Positions 36,166 through 48,823 of a stretch of DNA of 64,000 bases are shown one piece after another; the first letter of the stretch is position 1; the number at the start of each line of letters is the position of its first letter. A model generated the notes under the pieces. It was not told where the DNA came from. It did no database searches and saw only the letters and a program-made list of their open reading frames with translations. Source of the stretch: Gordionus sp. m RMFG-2023 (taxonomy: Eukaryota; Nematomorpha; Gordioida; Chordodea; Parachordodidae); the NCBI RefSeq assembly GCF_954871325.1, contig NC_088775.1, positions 6,363,561 to 6,427,560 of the forward strand, in the 5' to 3' direction. A program made the translations under genes and the position numbers.

Positions 36166-38690
36166 TTTAAGAAAAATATATTTCATGTCCAAATATGTTA
36201 AAATTAATATTGTATATAATTATGCAATGATATGATACCAATTGCAAACACAAATATGAGAGATCATTTTTTTCATTACAGAGAATAAAAACCTATATCA
36301 AAAGTTACCACATCTTAAAAGTGATTGAATAGACTAGCTTTACTCATCGAGATCTAATCCCTAATACATAATAAGTTATTAAAAATTTGAAGGTAATCAC
36401 AAATAAGATTAAGTTTTAACAATTAACAATGATATTTTGATTAACTTTTTAAATCATTATAAAATGTTTAATTTTATATTTTATTGTGATTTACATACCG
36501 GTTTAAATAGCTATAATATTTTTTTTAACCGTATTATATTCGCTCTTAATATTTTGTATTTTCCAATATTTTATTATGTGTTCGAAATTATCATATTTTC
36601 AAATATGATTGGTTCTAATAAATTTTATATGATGATTAGTTTTAATAAATTTTATATTGCTTTTTTTATTCATATATTTTGAAATTTCAAGTTTGAATAA
36701 AAAAAATAAAAATTATACTATATGACGTCAATCGAATAATAACAAGTAACAAAATATCAATATATAGAAAGTGTTGACCAGATTTGATGGAAAACATTTC
36801 CATATTTTTTTTTAAATTTATTTTAAAATATAATTATTTGACTTGCAAAAAAATTGTTAAAAATAACATATTTATATATTTTTATTAATTTTTACAAGAA
36901 TAATTATATTTAAAAAACTAATTAAAAAATATGGACATGTTTTGAATTAAAACAACTGTAATAGTTACATAAAAATATAATAATTATTAAAAAATAGCTC
37001 CCAGTGAATGATTAAAATCTAGAAATTCGGAATCTCCGATACTGCAGTAAGTAGTAGAGATGAGATGAGATTAAATTTTTATGAAATACAGTCAAAATTT
37101 TGATAGTTGAATAGGGAAATAATAATATTCATAAATATTAGTGTTTAATTTACATATCATATCATATCATTGCATTGCATATTATTAATTATATTTCTTT
37201 TAAAAGTCGAATTATATATCTCCAAGATTATAATATAAATGCAATCCCTATTTCTATAGTTTATAACAGGTATTAATAATATCTCATGGGGAATAAGTAG
37301 TATTAGTTAATTTATTTTGAAATAACAAGCTCTAGTATTATTCTTTTTTTTAAAAATAATAAATCTAATCATATTTACAATATTTTTGCCTTCTTTGACA
37401 CTTAATAAAAACATATTATTCACTTCAATGTAATAGGTTATGATTTAAAATTGCTTGTCGAGATGAAGCTTTATAAAATAGATCATGTATTTATAAATAA
37501 TTTACTATACAATATTTTTATTTCATTGATGTTGTTATTAAATTCTAAAATTTGTTTAAAATTATTTTTCTTGCACTTTTATAAGTATATATTTGTTATT
37601 AAGTGACTAAATTTAGTGTAAAAATATTATTTTTGCTAAATTGATTTAATAGGAAATATGCTGAAGATAATGTTATAGCGGGACAGATAATTTCTTCTCA
37701 AATAATTTTGAAACTAATAAACATGGTTATTTGAAATTCAAACCATAAATATTTTAATGAGATGTTTCATTGGCTTTTAAAAAGGTTTCGCAGAAATATG
37801 CGCATGAATAGTTTTAAATGAGAAAAAAATATAAATTTTAACACATCAAAAGCAACTTTTTAATTTTTTTTAATATTTTTATTAATAACTTCTTTTTTTC
37901 TACTCAGATTAAATATCAATTCTAAATAATGATGAAGTGTTCTCAAATTCTATCATGTATAAAAATATTGACAATATTAATTAAATTTTAATTTAATTTG
38001 AAGATCTGGGATGGGTTTTGGCGGGGTGCTTATTAGTCATTTTTAAGTATGGATTTTATTTTTAATTTAAAAAAAAAATCCATACGAACATTAGTAGTCA
38101 CGAGTTTGCCTAAAGTGACGAATGACATTATGAAGATGATTGACTTATTTTTTGAAATTAGACACTTTACTTCCGGTTGATACATATAAATAAAGGTGAA
38201 ACAGGTAAATGTCTTATAAATGACAGTTTATTTCTATTTATTTACTTGAGATTAACATTTTTACATAATTTAAAAAAAATCTAAAAATAAAGAAGCAAGC
38301 CCAAATATTTAAATATGGCTACCGAGACTACCTACTTTTGATTCTCAGAACTCTGTTCTTCATTTGAAATTCAAAAATTATTCAAAATAATAGGATTATA
38401 ATAATCACAAATGTTCCAAATAAAGATTTTCATTCACGGCAAAGATTATCATCGAAATTTGCCATACCACCTATTTTTATACGATTCATTAAGTTCTGTA
38501 GATTTTTTTTTTTAGTTATGTATATTTCTAAATATTATTTATATGTTTTTTATTATAATAAGTATATAAAATAATTAAAAAGAATTCTTTTTTAGCGGTT
38601 CGTTAGTATTCCAATTTACCCTGACTTCCAAAATGCTGCTCTGCACATTTTTGGTGGCATTAAAATTTATAGAAAAATTGCGATTTTTTT
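36166..38690. other. AT-rich intergenic DNA, no gene seen
   Basis: No supported gene or transposon. Small items: a catatcatatcat / gcattgcat microsatellite at 37150-37180 and scattered A/T runs. The 81-codon frame at 36437-36682 is an A/T artefact. Confidence 0.5.
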
Positions 38691-38699
38691 ATATCATTT

Positions 38700-39033
38700 G
38701 TATTACATAGAAAAGACCAGGTACGGCCACCAATTTGCCTTTTCTCTTAAATATCATTTTAAGATAATACTCCCCTCTACACATCCCAGCCCTTCTTTTT
38801 TCAAGAAAATTATTAAAGCTAATAACATAACGACTATGATTCGAAATTTTTAGAAAAAAAGCCAATTTTATAAAAAAAATAAGTGAAAAAATCCAAATTA
38901 TTATAAAAATATAATATAGCCAAAGGCCTATAATAAGTTGACCTAAAAAAATTCCAATAAAACAATTTTTGGAAGAAAACCCCACCAATTTACCCTCCCC
39001 CCTTTCCTTTAGCAAAATCCTGGCTACGCCTAT
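38700..39033 (+). repeat. Poly-C dispersed repeat (family D), copy 2
   Basis: Aligns with 35085-35375 over about 300 bases and ends agcaaaatcctggctacgcc tatgg at 39009-39033. Here the C tract is reduced to ccctcccccctttcc. Confidence 0.6.
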
Positions 39034-40497
39034 GGAGTAGACCCCAGACCCATTATGTATTAATCGATCATTTTAATCAATACCTCTAAGCTTTATGAGC
39101 TTTAGATAAAATCTATTCTATTTGGTCTTGGTCTCCCCTACCTTTCCGGAAATAATTCCTAAAAAATTATATGTGTAGTTATATTCTCATTTTATTTGAC
39201 TAACCTATTTTTTATGAAATCATATGATTTAAAACTTAATTTACTATTATTTTGATGAATAACTTTTTATATTTGTATACTTTAAGATGCATAAATTTAG
39301 TTTGCAACTGAGAATTAAGAATAATATTTTTTCAGCTCAATTTCTCCCTAAAATAACTAAAATAAGATATAAAAAATGGGTAAAGGGTAAGTTGGCTTTC
39401 CCAAGTGGCCAAAGGTTATCTTAGAAATAGATTAAAGATTATATTAATTTTGGCTATCTTTAGAACTTTTAAAATTTCTTTCGTAAGAAAAAACTCTTGG
39501 TTATATTTCAAAGGAATTTTTTTCTTCTTTTTCTTCTAAAAGTTACTAATTATTATTATTACTATTATTATAATAACTCAATTCTATACATGTTTTTTAT
39601 TTTAACATATAATAAATATTTTAATTTTACAATATTCATACTTAATTATATAATTTGTGTTGATAGATATATATATATATTAGCAAATAAAAATTTTATT
39701 ATAAAAAGGAGTTATTTTTCTTTACGAGGAAAATACTTATTCATCAGGAGAGATGAATTATTAAAACAAACGGAATTCGCCTTAAGAATGGCTAATACTT
39801 TGTCTTAAGTAGAAGCCTACACGGGGGCTCACCCGAATCTTTCTTGATTCGGCAGCCGACGTCTTAAAAATTTTTTTTAGTCAAATACACATATGTTGTT
39901 AAAGTGGAACAGATATTAATTCTTGACATTTTAATATATTTTTCCCAATCTAGCTTATTTTTTTCATCTTTTGGATAATATATTAAATAGGTTAACTGCC
40001 AATAATTTTTGCCTATATTTATATTTTAGAAGAGTCTTCACAAAATCCGGTCTGTTGTGATGTTGTGCCCCGGCTTAAACCCTACTGGGTGGAACGATTT
40101 TCAAAATAAGTTTATAAAAGATTTAACAATTGGATCTTTCAGATAATATCGATTTTATTTTATAATAGGATATTGAGACACAGATTATATACAAATCTGA
40201 TTCTTTATCAAATGCTGGAAAAGGGGTTTGTCTCCAAATTTATACTTGCGCTTCATCTCACTTGTGCAAAAAAAAGATGTATCTTAGTGAATATACGATG
40301 TATACATAAAATTTTTGGAAGTAATATTGAATGAGTGTTATTTAATAATGGTGCATTTTAGATATATATTTTTTTTTTAAAGAAAATTATGTAAAACATC
40401 TTAAAACGGAAATGGGAAATTTTAATTTTCGACACTACATGAAATGAAACTGAAAATCAAAATAGTTCTTATCTGGTTTCGGTTTCCTCTGTTTATT
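39034..40497. other. AT-rich intergenic DNA, one small perfect hairpin
   Basis: At 39834-39853 cccgaatc and gattcgg(g-less) form a perfect 7-bp stem (CCGAATC / GATTCGG) with a 6-base loop, in a locally GC-rich patch (39815-39865). Nothing else recognised; the frame at 39497-39808 is unsupported. Confidence 0.4.
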
Positions 40498-40672
40498 GTT
40501 AAACGGCACTCAATATTTTAGCCAGAAAAATATTGCCTACAAGATTTCGATAATATATGTATAGACCTTTGTTCCTTCTTAGAACAAAATCGTCAGGCTT
40601 GCATAATATTTTTCTGGATGAAGTATTGAGTTAGCCGTTTTTAAAAATCGGCTCAAAACAAGCCGTTTAACA
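40498..40672. mobile_element. Hairpin MITE (family C), well-preserved copy
   Basis: Starts tgttaaacggc, ends aagccgtttaacaatac. Left half gccagaaaaatattgcctac and right half gcataatatttttctgg are complementary, as are the outer aacggc/gccgtt parts. ~175 bp, no coding. Confidence 0.75.
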
Positions 40673-41300
40673 ATACTAAGTTTTCTTATTAATTTTATTT
40701 TTTAAAAATGTTGTATTATGTAATCTTTAATCCTTGCAATATATTATAGAATTATACAAAAATATATATTATATACTTTATTTAATTATTTTTTTTAAAA
40801 CGATTTTTTATTTGTGATTAAATAGCATTTGGTGTTTTATAAAATTTTATTAAAAATATATAAAGGGATTTAAATTTTTTTTTTTTGATACTCATAAATT
40901 CAAAAAAAATAATTTATTTGACTTTTTATTTTAAAACTTTTTTTGACATATATGAACTAAAGTTTAAATATGTTATTATGGAAGCAATTATTTTATTAAA
41001 CAAACTATATTGTGAATTTTCACATTTTCAAACTAAAATTTTTTTTAAAAAGGTTTATTTTATTATAATTTCTAATATTTTTGTGGTGTTTGTAACATTC
41101 TTTAATTGGTTTGCTTGTTTAAAATGAAATATGGATTTATCATGATAACGTTTGATTTTTTAACGATATACTATAATTTTTTTTTTATTGTATTTTTTTT
41201 AAAATATGTAAATTGCGCAAAACTAACTCAAAATTTTCCCAAAAATTTAATCAGGTCATGTGATCGCAAATATAGGAATATAAATCAGCTGTTGTAACAG
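40673..41300. other. AT-rich intergenic DNA, no gene seen
   Basis: Open frames at 40885-41127 and 41106-41297 are Phe/Ile/Lys-rich A/T translations with no motif. Confidence 0.5.
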
Positions 41301-41305
41301 CAATT

Positions 41306-41500
41306 GCCTGTATCCAGGATTTTCATATAAAGGTAGGGGGCACTATTAGGCCGGGTTTTCCGCCATAAATTTTATTGGAGGTCTTCCATTTATAATAAGC
41401 CTTTGGCTATGTTATATTTTTATTAAAATAATTTTGAATTTTCACTTATATTTTTTCTAATAATTTTGAATGATAGTCGATATTTTAAAAAGTTATTGAT
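41306..41500 (-). repeat. Poly-C dispersed repeat (family D), antisense partial copy
   Basis: Starts ccaggattttcatataaagg tagggggc and continues with ataagcctttggctatgtta tatttttattaaaataattt, the complement of the tataatatagccaaaggcct block in the 38700 copy. Confidence 0.55.
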
Positions 41501-42875
41501 ACTATCCTCTGCCGTCATGAATGGTTTGGTTAGGTACGATGGATGAATATGGACACTGGATTATTGATTATTTTCAAAGTCGAATATAGAGAACTAATTT
41601 TATTGATAAGTGATCGTATTTGTGATGGTATTTTTTTATATTTTATTTAATCTTATATTTATTTCTAGGTTCTCACAGTTCTGATGAAAAGTGAAACTAA
41701 CATAGCCAACATAACCTTCCCATAATCAAATTTTTATTTCCTCGGATCTTATTTTCCATGGGCGTTTAAGTAAGTGGATTTGCCTCTTGCGCGCATAAGT
41801 AATCGCGACCTGGCCATAAAGCTTGGATGGTCCTTCTCTTAATCATTTTACGTCCTTTTTTATCCAAGTTTGATGAAATTTCTGAGAAAAACAAGTGTTG
41901 CTATGTTGTATATATACTGTTATATATCGCTTAGAGCTACCCTCTTAATATCAAGTAACACGTAAAAGTTATTAACTTTTGATAATATTTCTTTCTTGGT
42001 GGAGAGGAGGGGAGTGGGGTGAGGTGTGTGTGTGTAAAGGGAAAATGTTTATTAACTTAAAATGATATTTACGACAAAAGTCAGGGTAATAAATATTTTC
42101 CTATCATAAATTCTAGAGGTAAAAGTAAAACATGTATTATAATTTATTGATAGATTAAGCTTTAATTATAAGAACATTCAAGCTTTGGGTATCACTCTCT
42201 ACCCGAATCTTCCACAAAATTTAATTTATTAAATTTTTTAAAAAAATCATTTTCCCCTATTATTTATTATTAGATCAAAATATCTTAATATATAGCGAAG
42301 AAACTTAAAGGGGGGAATTTTTTTTTGTTTAAAGCCAAAGGCAATTTTGAATGAATAAAATATTTATCTTTAATACGAAGATGAAATATTTAATGAGAGA
42401 CATTAATTTAAAAAAAAAACGTTTCAAAATTAATTTTATGAATTAAAGTTTAATTATCTAGGAAGGAAGTTAAAAAAAATAAAATAGATGAATAGTATAA
42501 TGATAATAATATTCATAGTAAAGCAGGGTTTAAAGATAAGGTGTAAAACATTTCATAATTGCGCAAATTTGTCAATTAAAGTTTTAACGATATTAAGCAA
42601 AAGTATAAAGAGAAGCTAATCGGTGGAAGTAAAAATGGATATCAAATAATTTTGATTGTTATTTACCAAACAGTTTCCAGATAAATAGGAAGGGGGATGG
42701 ATTTGAAGCTAGGTTACATGGGAGGGGGCAGATGTAAGTTGATCTCTTAGGTATAGGGAAACTGTTATTGTAATTAATATTATTTTCAAATTTTTCAAAA
42801 ATTACAACAACAGCGGTAAATTTAATTTTTCCTCGTTAATATTATATTCTGGCAGTTAAAAAATATTATATATTA
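41501..42875. other. AT-rich intergenic DNA, no gene seen
   Basis: Contains a GT/GGGAG-rich patch at 41999-42036. No gene or repeat family recognised. Confidence 0.5.
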
Positions 42876-43110
42876 ATCAAAAACCTGCAGACCCGGACCG
42901 GTCCTAAGCACGACACCCGTTTTTTAAATATACCCGGAACGGGCGGTATGTTTTAAAAAATATTTTAAAACGCCATTATTAGCTAGACAAATTAACAATA
43001 ATTTAATATATTTTATATAATCCTGGCCAGGTTGGGCAGGGCCTGAAAATATAAAACCCAGCCGGAAATTTTTCTAAAAAAATACCTCTGCAGGTCTCTG
43101 ATATTAATTA
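42876..43110. mobile_element. GC-rich MITE-like element (GGGCTGGGCC type)
   Basis: Left end attaatcaaaaacctgcaga and right end ctctgcaggtctctgatattaat are imperfect inverted repeats (about 20 bp). The interior has cccggaccggtcc, acccggaacgggcgg and ggccaggttgggcagggcc. Ends also match the remnant at 33393-33412. Confidence 0.5.
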
Positions 43111-45017
43111 TATATAGTATATATTTAATTTTATTAATCGCCGTGAGTGCATTATAAAGATATGATTATTTTATTTGAGGGAGGAGTTCATTTGAGACAT
43201 TATTAATATAAGATTACATGTTCTACAATATACTAATATATATATATATATATTTAAAATTTTAGATTAAATCACGCTAGATATATCATACCACAATTTT
43301 TTTTATAGTGGATAGATGGCAGGCAATATGGGGCTGCATCTAAGTCATTGAGCTGCCACGAAAACGGTACCATCAAGAAATAAAATGAGAGTCATACAAA
43401 CAGTAGTGTATATTAAAAATCAGATCTTCTTATTAAGCAATATAAACAAAATGTAGGATAAGGAAATCATATTAATGAATGACTGATCATGGCAGGTCAT
43501 AATTTAATCATTAAAATTATCAGCAAAATAAAATATATTATTTAAATAAAATTAGGCTTTAGATTTATTTTTATATTCTCGATTAAACGGGCCATATATG
43601 TCTACCTTTTTCCCGCCCGGTCAACTAATATTTCTTCCCTGTCCAGCAGAAATAAATTATTTACAGGGCTGGGCCTGACATTGCCTCATCACTAATCCCA
43701 ATACAAAACATATGTAATTTTTTTCTGGCATAATTATCCTTTTCAAACATATACAGCGAGAAGGCACTCTTCCCTGACATTCATTTGTAGATATGGAATG
43801 TGCCTAAAATTTGAAGAGATTATCTCACTTTTTCATATGATTTTGAATGAGGGGAAATATAATATTAGTCGAAATATAGATGGATCGAGAGAGATATATT
43901 CGTTTAAAAAATGCTTCCAAGTTAAAGAATAAATTTTGAAAGTGTCACTAACAGTATTTACATAATGGGGGTGGGGATAATTAGATTCTCTTTATATATT
44001 TCAGAGAGTAGATTGCTTAAGGAGATAGGGAAATAAATTATTTTATTTTACTAATATTCTCAATTGCTGAAATTGCGAAAAGAGTTATGAAGATTAATCG
44101 AAGGATGCCATAAGTGATAGTAAACAATAGACCATTGGTAGAAAATAATAGATAAGCCAATGCAAGAAATTCGTGTAACCATTATCATTATATATAATTA
44201 TCTGATAAATTTTTTAAAATTATTATAACTTATGAGGGGAAAAAAAGTCAAATTATAATTGGACTAAATTAATACGAAATTAAGAAGAGTCCTATTATTC
44301 AAGCCTCGAGATTTTGTTAATAAATGTCCAAACCTTTGCCATCTATGTGAGTTATTTTTTAAGTATAAATTTTGCAATAATAAATTAAATTAAAATATAT
44401 GAAGACATAAATGTCAGCTTTTCCACGAAAAGAATAAGAGCCGATCTCCTTCAAAGAGAATAATTATTCGACAATTATATTGGTTTTTTATATTCATTAC
44501 TTTTTATTTATGTATATGAAACATATTTCATTTTAACAAAAATAATTGGTATGGTAGGTGTGGTAATGGTAAACAACTTTATTTTAAACTTTAAAACTTA
44601 TAATTATTATGTATAATTTTAATGATGTTTAAAAAAGCTAATTAAAATTTGTAGATTTATGAACCATTATTTTTGATATATCGTTTTTACACAGAAACAT
44701 AATTCATATTTCTTAAAGTAATATCGGTAGCAAATAGGTAAGTTTTATTTAACTTTGGCCTGGAAAGGCTTCTTCCACACTTTTACACTAATTGATATCC
44801 TTAATAAAATTATCATGGCTACAAAATAAACAGGGTAGTAGACCTATTCAAAAACAAATGGTATACAATTCTTGTAGGATAATTTCAATCGACAGCAGTG
44901 AATATGAATAGCAAAGTATTCTTTTTTGTTCGAATATTAAAGAATTATTCTATTCAAATCAAATAATTAAATTTAAATAACTAAAATATTCAAAGAATTA
45001 TTTAAAAAATTATTTTT
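43111..45017. other. AT-rich intergenic DNA with a small GC-rich remnant
   Basis: A TA dinucleotide run lies at 43230-43252. At 43590-43700, cccgcccggtc and cagggctgggcctgacattg look like remains of the same GC-rich element type. At 44300-44345, aagcctcgagattttgttaa and ccaaacctttgcc form a partial family C MITE. No gene. Confidence 0.45.
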
Positions 45018-45034
45018 ATTCTTATTGATTAAAT
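45018..45034. repeat. Target site duplication of RTE LINE copy B (3' side)
   Basis: ATTCTTATTGATTAAAT. The matching copy on the other side, 48145-48162, reads ATTCTTAATGATTTAAAT: one substitution and one extra T. Confidence 0.75.
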
Positions 45035-48000
45035 TTTTTTTTTCTCTTTAGCTTTCACCTTTTCTGGTGGTAAGCTCCTTCAACATCTCTCTCCACTTTA
45101 TGTTATTCATACAATCTCTTTTATCTAATTTATACTTCTTTATATTGGCTCTAACTTTATGGCCCCATTGAAGTTTTGGCCTTCCTCTTTTACGTTTGCC
45201 CATCACTTCAAAACTCTCAACCTTATTTCCTATATAGTTCATAGGCTCATTGTGTGCCCATACCAACTAAGTCTGTTTACCATTAACTTAGTCTTAATGG
45301 GCACTACCTTTAAACTACTTAGTATTCTTGTACTGCGCACTTTATCCTTTCTTGTTACTCCAGCAATCATCCTCAGCATTTTCATCTTCATAGTTTGTAG
45401 ACTTCTCTCGTCTGATTCTTTGGTTGGCCATGTTTCCGAACTATGTAGAATAGTTGGTTGTACTATGGAACTGTAAATTTTTTCCCTTTAATTTGTGTGG
45501 GATTCTTTTGTCAAATAGCACTCCACATAAAGATCTCAACTTTAACCATCCTTGATTAATTTTACTCTTTATCTCTTTTTCTATTGTGCCGTTTGTTTTT
45601 ATAGTGGAGCTCAAATATTTGCAGCTTTCATTTGCCGATATCTGCTATTCATTTATATCAATACTCTTTGTTTCATCTCCTCCTATCACCATACTCCGTC
45701 TTTTCTCTATTTACTTTTAGTCCGTGCTTTTCTAGGATATTTTTCCAACTCACTAATCTTTCTTTCATTTCATCCTTGGATTCAGCAAGTATCACAATAT
45801 CATCTGCAAATATCATATTCCACGGGACTGTTTGAGGTATAGACTGTGCTAATACATCTATTACTGTAATGAAGAGAAGTGGGCTGAGAGCCGATCCTCG
45901 ATGAACTCCTTTGGCTATTGTGAAGCCTGCTGAAGTATCTGCTGTGCTACGGACCATAGTTGTATGCATATAAATATCCTGTATTATTCTTATATATTTT
46001 TCAGGAATCTTTTCGTGGCGTAGTGCCCAACAGATAAGTTTTCTTGGGATTCTTTCGAAGGCCTTTTCTAGATCGAGAAAGACCATGTGTAGCCTTTTGT
46101 TCTTTTCCCTGTATTTTTCACTCATTTGCCTAATTGCGTGGATAGCATCAGTTGTTGATCTTCCAGGCATAAAGGCAAACTGAGTCTCTCCTATTTCGTT
46201 TATGTCTCTTAATCTTTTTTCTATTATTTTTTCGTATAGTTTTAGACAGTGTGACATTAGTTTTATGCCCCTGTAATTTTGGCAATTGTGTGGATCCCCC
46301 TTATTTTTGAAGATAGGAGCTAGATAGCTCTGCCTCCATTTTTGGGGAACCTCTTCATTTCCAAGTATTTTATTGTACACATTTGTGAGGAGATGTATTC
46401 CATCATCTCCTAGTGCTTTAAGGCTTTCTATTGGAAAATCATCTGGACCCCTAGCTTTGTTGTTTTTTTTTCATATGCTTGAGGCATGTGATTATTTGTT
46501 CTGTTATTGGTTGTACAAGGTTTTGACATGGGGAGTTCGTCTAGATGTAGTGTGTGGGGATTAAAGTTGAGAAGCTCCTGAAAATATTCTTTCCTACTAT
46601 TCATTATTTCTTTTTCCTCATCTTTATTCTTGATTACTTTCGGAGTTCCGTTTATATCCCTAGAATTCTTTTCTCGCTGTTTGGCTAATCTGTATATTTT
46701 ATTATGCCCTTCTTTGGTATGTAGTTCTTCATACATGTCATTGATGCCATAGATTTGACCCTAGCCACCGCCTTTTTAGCTAATCTTGGATTTTTTGTAT
46801 CTTGTCTCATCTGGGTTTTTGGATTTGTACCATATTTTATAAAGGGCTTTTTTCTCCTGTATAGGGGTTTGTACCTCTTCATTCCACCATCATAGTTCTT
46901 TGTATGATTTGTTACCTCCCCCTGTCAAGCCTAGTGTCGATTTGGCAGTGTCTATTAATCTGGATGAAAGGTCTGTCCACATTTTTTTACTGACTTATGA
47001 GAAATCTATTGTTTTAATGTTTGCATTGATTGCAAAGGCATCTATCATTGGTTTTAATTTGTACCATTTCATGCATGGTTCCAGTTTTATCTTGTTTTGA
47101 GTGGATTTATTTGTGATTAGTAAATCCATGACTAGCTTGTGTTGCGCGTCAATATCTTCTCCTGGGTTGACTTTGCTGTCTATTACATCTTTTAATCTTC
47201 TGCGAGAGATCAGCATGTAATCTATCTGTGTTTTCCTTGTACCACTTTCATATGTTATTAGATGGCTGTCTTTTTTCCTATAGTAGGTGTTGGTTAAGGC
47301 AAGGACGAAGGCTTGCGCGAATTTCCGTACGTGCTCTCCTTCATCATTTCTTTCTCCATATTAAAAAAAAAACCATGATGCATTTGGCAGCTAACTCTTG
47401 CTTTCCCAACATGCGCATTTGAGTCACAACCAATTATGACTAGGTCATTAGGGATTTCCATTAAAGCTTCATCAAGGATAGCTTAAAATCATCTTTCTTT
47501 TCTTCCTTGCCACCCGTTTGAGAAAGGATGTGTAGTATTTTGACCAATGCAGAGTTCTATTTTCACTAGTCTATCAGAGATCCTGTTGACTTCTACTACT
47601 GAGGAGGTTAGATCTTGTCTGAGGATGATGCCGACACCGTACCTACTGCCAACAATTCCATTATAGTACAATTTATACCCATCTCTAATCATCAAAGTCT
47701 TCTGTCCCTTCCATTTCGTCTCATTCACGCTATATCAACTTTTCTCTTGTTCAACATTGATGCCAATTCTCTCGTCTTACCTTTAAGCATCCCAATATTC
47801 AAACTTGCTAATCTTGTCTTCTTTGCTTTGATCTTTACTTTACTTTTCACAGGATGGAGGTCTATACCCTGCGCGTCGCTTGGAGGGTACGCCCTATTTC
47901 ATATTCAATTTCCATAAATTTCCTTCATTTTGTTTATTGGACAGGTATCCTTAACACCCGGCTGTCTAGGCTTGTCGGTGACCGGGGTGTCATCTCTAAG

Positions 48001-48144
48001 CTCCGAAATTTATCTTACCATATGTCTTTACACATCAGTCATCGAAGAAAAACTTGAAAGTTTTTATGCTCCTTACCAGGATTGAACCAGCGTCCTTCTT
48101 CGCCCTTCTATTTCTTACATCTAACCCATTAGGCCACCCCGGGG
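45035..48144 (-). mobile_element. RTE LINE copy B, near full length
   Basis: Bounded by a 17-18 bp target duplication (45018-45034 and 48145-48162). From its 5' end on the minus strand: tRNA-like module (48144-48071); leader (about 48060-47750); endonuclease-like text (47728-47489, GVGIILRQDL); MLISRRRLKDVIDSKVNPGED (47216 on); linker (46882-46428); reverse transcriptase (46380-45673) with GIKLMSHCLKLYEK, FMPGRSTTDAIHAIRQM, VFLDLEKAFERIPRKLI, KGVHRGSALSPLLF and MIFADDIVILAES; then the C-terminal KRKRGRPKLQWGHKV (45266-45048), a stop and an A-run. It is dead, with frame breaks in the endonuclease and between linker blocks, although the RT block of 235 codons is still open. Full length of 3.1 kb suits the compact RTE clade. 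Younger than copy A judging by the intact RT block. Confidence 0.9.
48071..48144 (-). promoter_or_regulatory. tRNA-like box A / box B module at 5' end of RTE LINE copy B
   Basis: On the minus strand, box A TGGCCTAATGG lies at 48136-48126 and box B GGTTCAATCC at 48088-48079, 48 bases apart. These match the pol III type-2 consensus elements (TRGYNNANNGG and GGTTCRANNCC) and their usual spacing. A T-arm-like context surrounds box B, but the acceptor halves (CCCGGGG and AAGGAGC) do not pair, so it is not a working tRNA gene. The module lies inside the target duplications and starts the element. Role as internal pol III promoter is inference. Confidence 0.7.
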
Positions 48145-48162
48145 ATTCTTAATGATTTAAAT
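48145..48162. repeat. Target site duplication of RTE LINE copy B (5' side)
   Basis: ATTCTTAATGATTTAAAT, partner of 45018-45034. Confidence 0.75.
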
Positions 48163-48640
48163 ATTAATTATTATTCTGAGTAACTATTAATACAAACGTT
48201 TCTATTGATAATCTGTTAATGTGACAGGTATAATTAAAGAGATATACATATATGTGTCAACCTGCCTGTGAAAATATATTCTTAGTTGGAAACTAATGAT
48301 CTCTCAAAAAATTAAATGCCTTATAAATAGATCTTTATTTTTAAAATAGAATTGTAAGTTTAAAATAAATTAATATGCATTTCTAATTTCGTTAATAACG
48401 TTATTGCATGTTCTTTATCCTCCAGCCAGATTATTAGAATAATTTTTTTTGTTTAAAATTATATGTGAAAGAAAAAATTTTGTCAATATATTTCAACACG
48501 AATTTTGAAATTATTAGAAATCGCATATGTTTAAGTAAATTTTATTATTCGTACAAATATCAATGGAAAACGATCTAATACAAATAATATACCAATCGTT
48601 ACGAATTCGTTTTTGAATAATCCTATAAGAAGTGTTATTT
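48163..48640. other. AT-rich spacer
   Basis: No gene or repeat recognised. Confidence 0.5.
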
Positions 48641-48823
48641 TAAAAATGGTTTATTTATGATTTAGGCCAAAATAATATCATGTAAGCCTGTAGATTTTGT
48701 TCATAGATGACAGAAGGGTTTGAATCTATATATGCTAAATCTCGAGGCTTACATAATATTGTTTTTTGGCTAAAATCATATAGGACCATTTTTAGAAATA
48801 GACCCAAATCGGACCTTTTAACA
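48641..48823. mobile_element. Hairpin MITE (family C), diverged copy
   Basis: tgtaagcctgtagattttgt ... ctaaatctcgaggcttaca is a clear inverted pair around a central gacagaagggtttgaa. The end ggaccttttaacaacc is an eroded version of gagccgtttaacaata. The open frame at 48707-48985 is an artefact of this repeat. Confidence 0.65.

Noticed and set aside
36437-36682. 81-codon hydrophobic frame as a small membrane protein
   Set aside because: Phe/Ile/Tyr-rich translation expected from AT-rich DNA, no supporting signal.
41688-41710. Hammerhead ribozyme core (ctgatga ... gaaac)
   Set aside because: The two conserved boxes are separated by too few bases to form stem II, and no flanking stems I and III pair.
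48076-48144. Functional tRNA gene
   Set aside because: Box A and box B are good, but the acceptor halves do not pair and the sequence is the start of a LINE copy.
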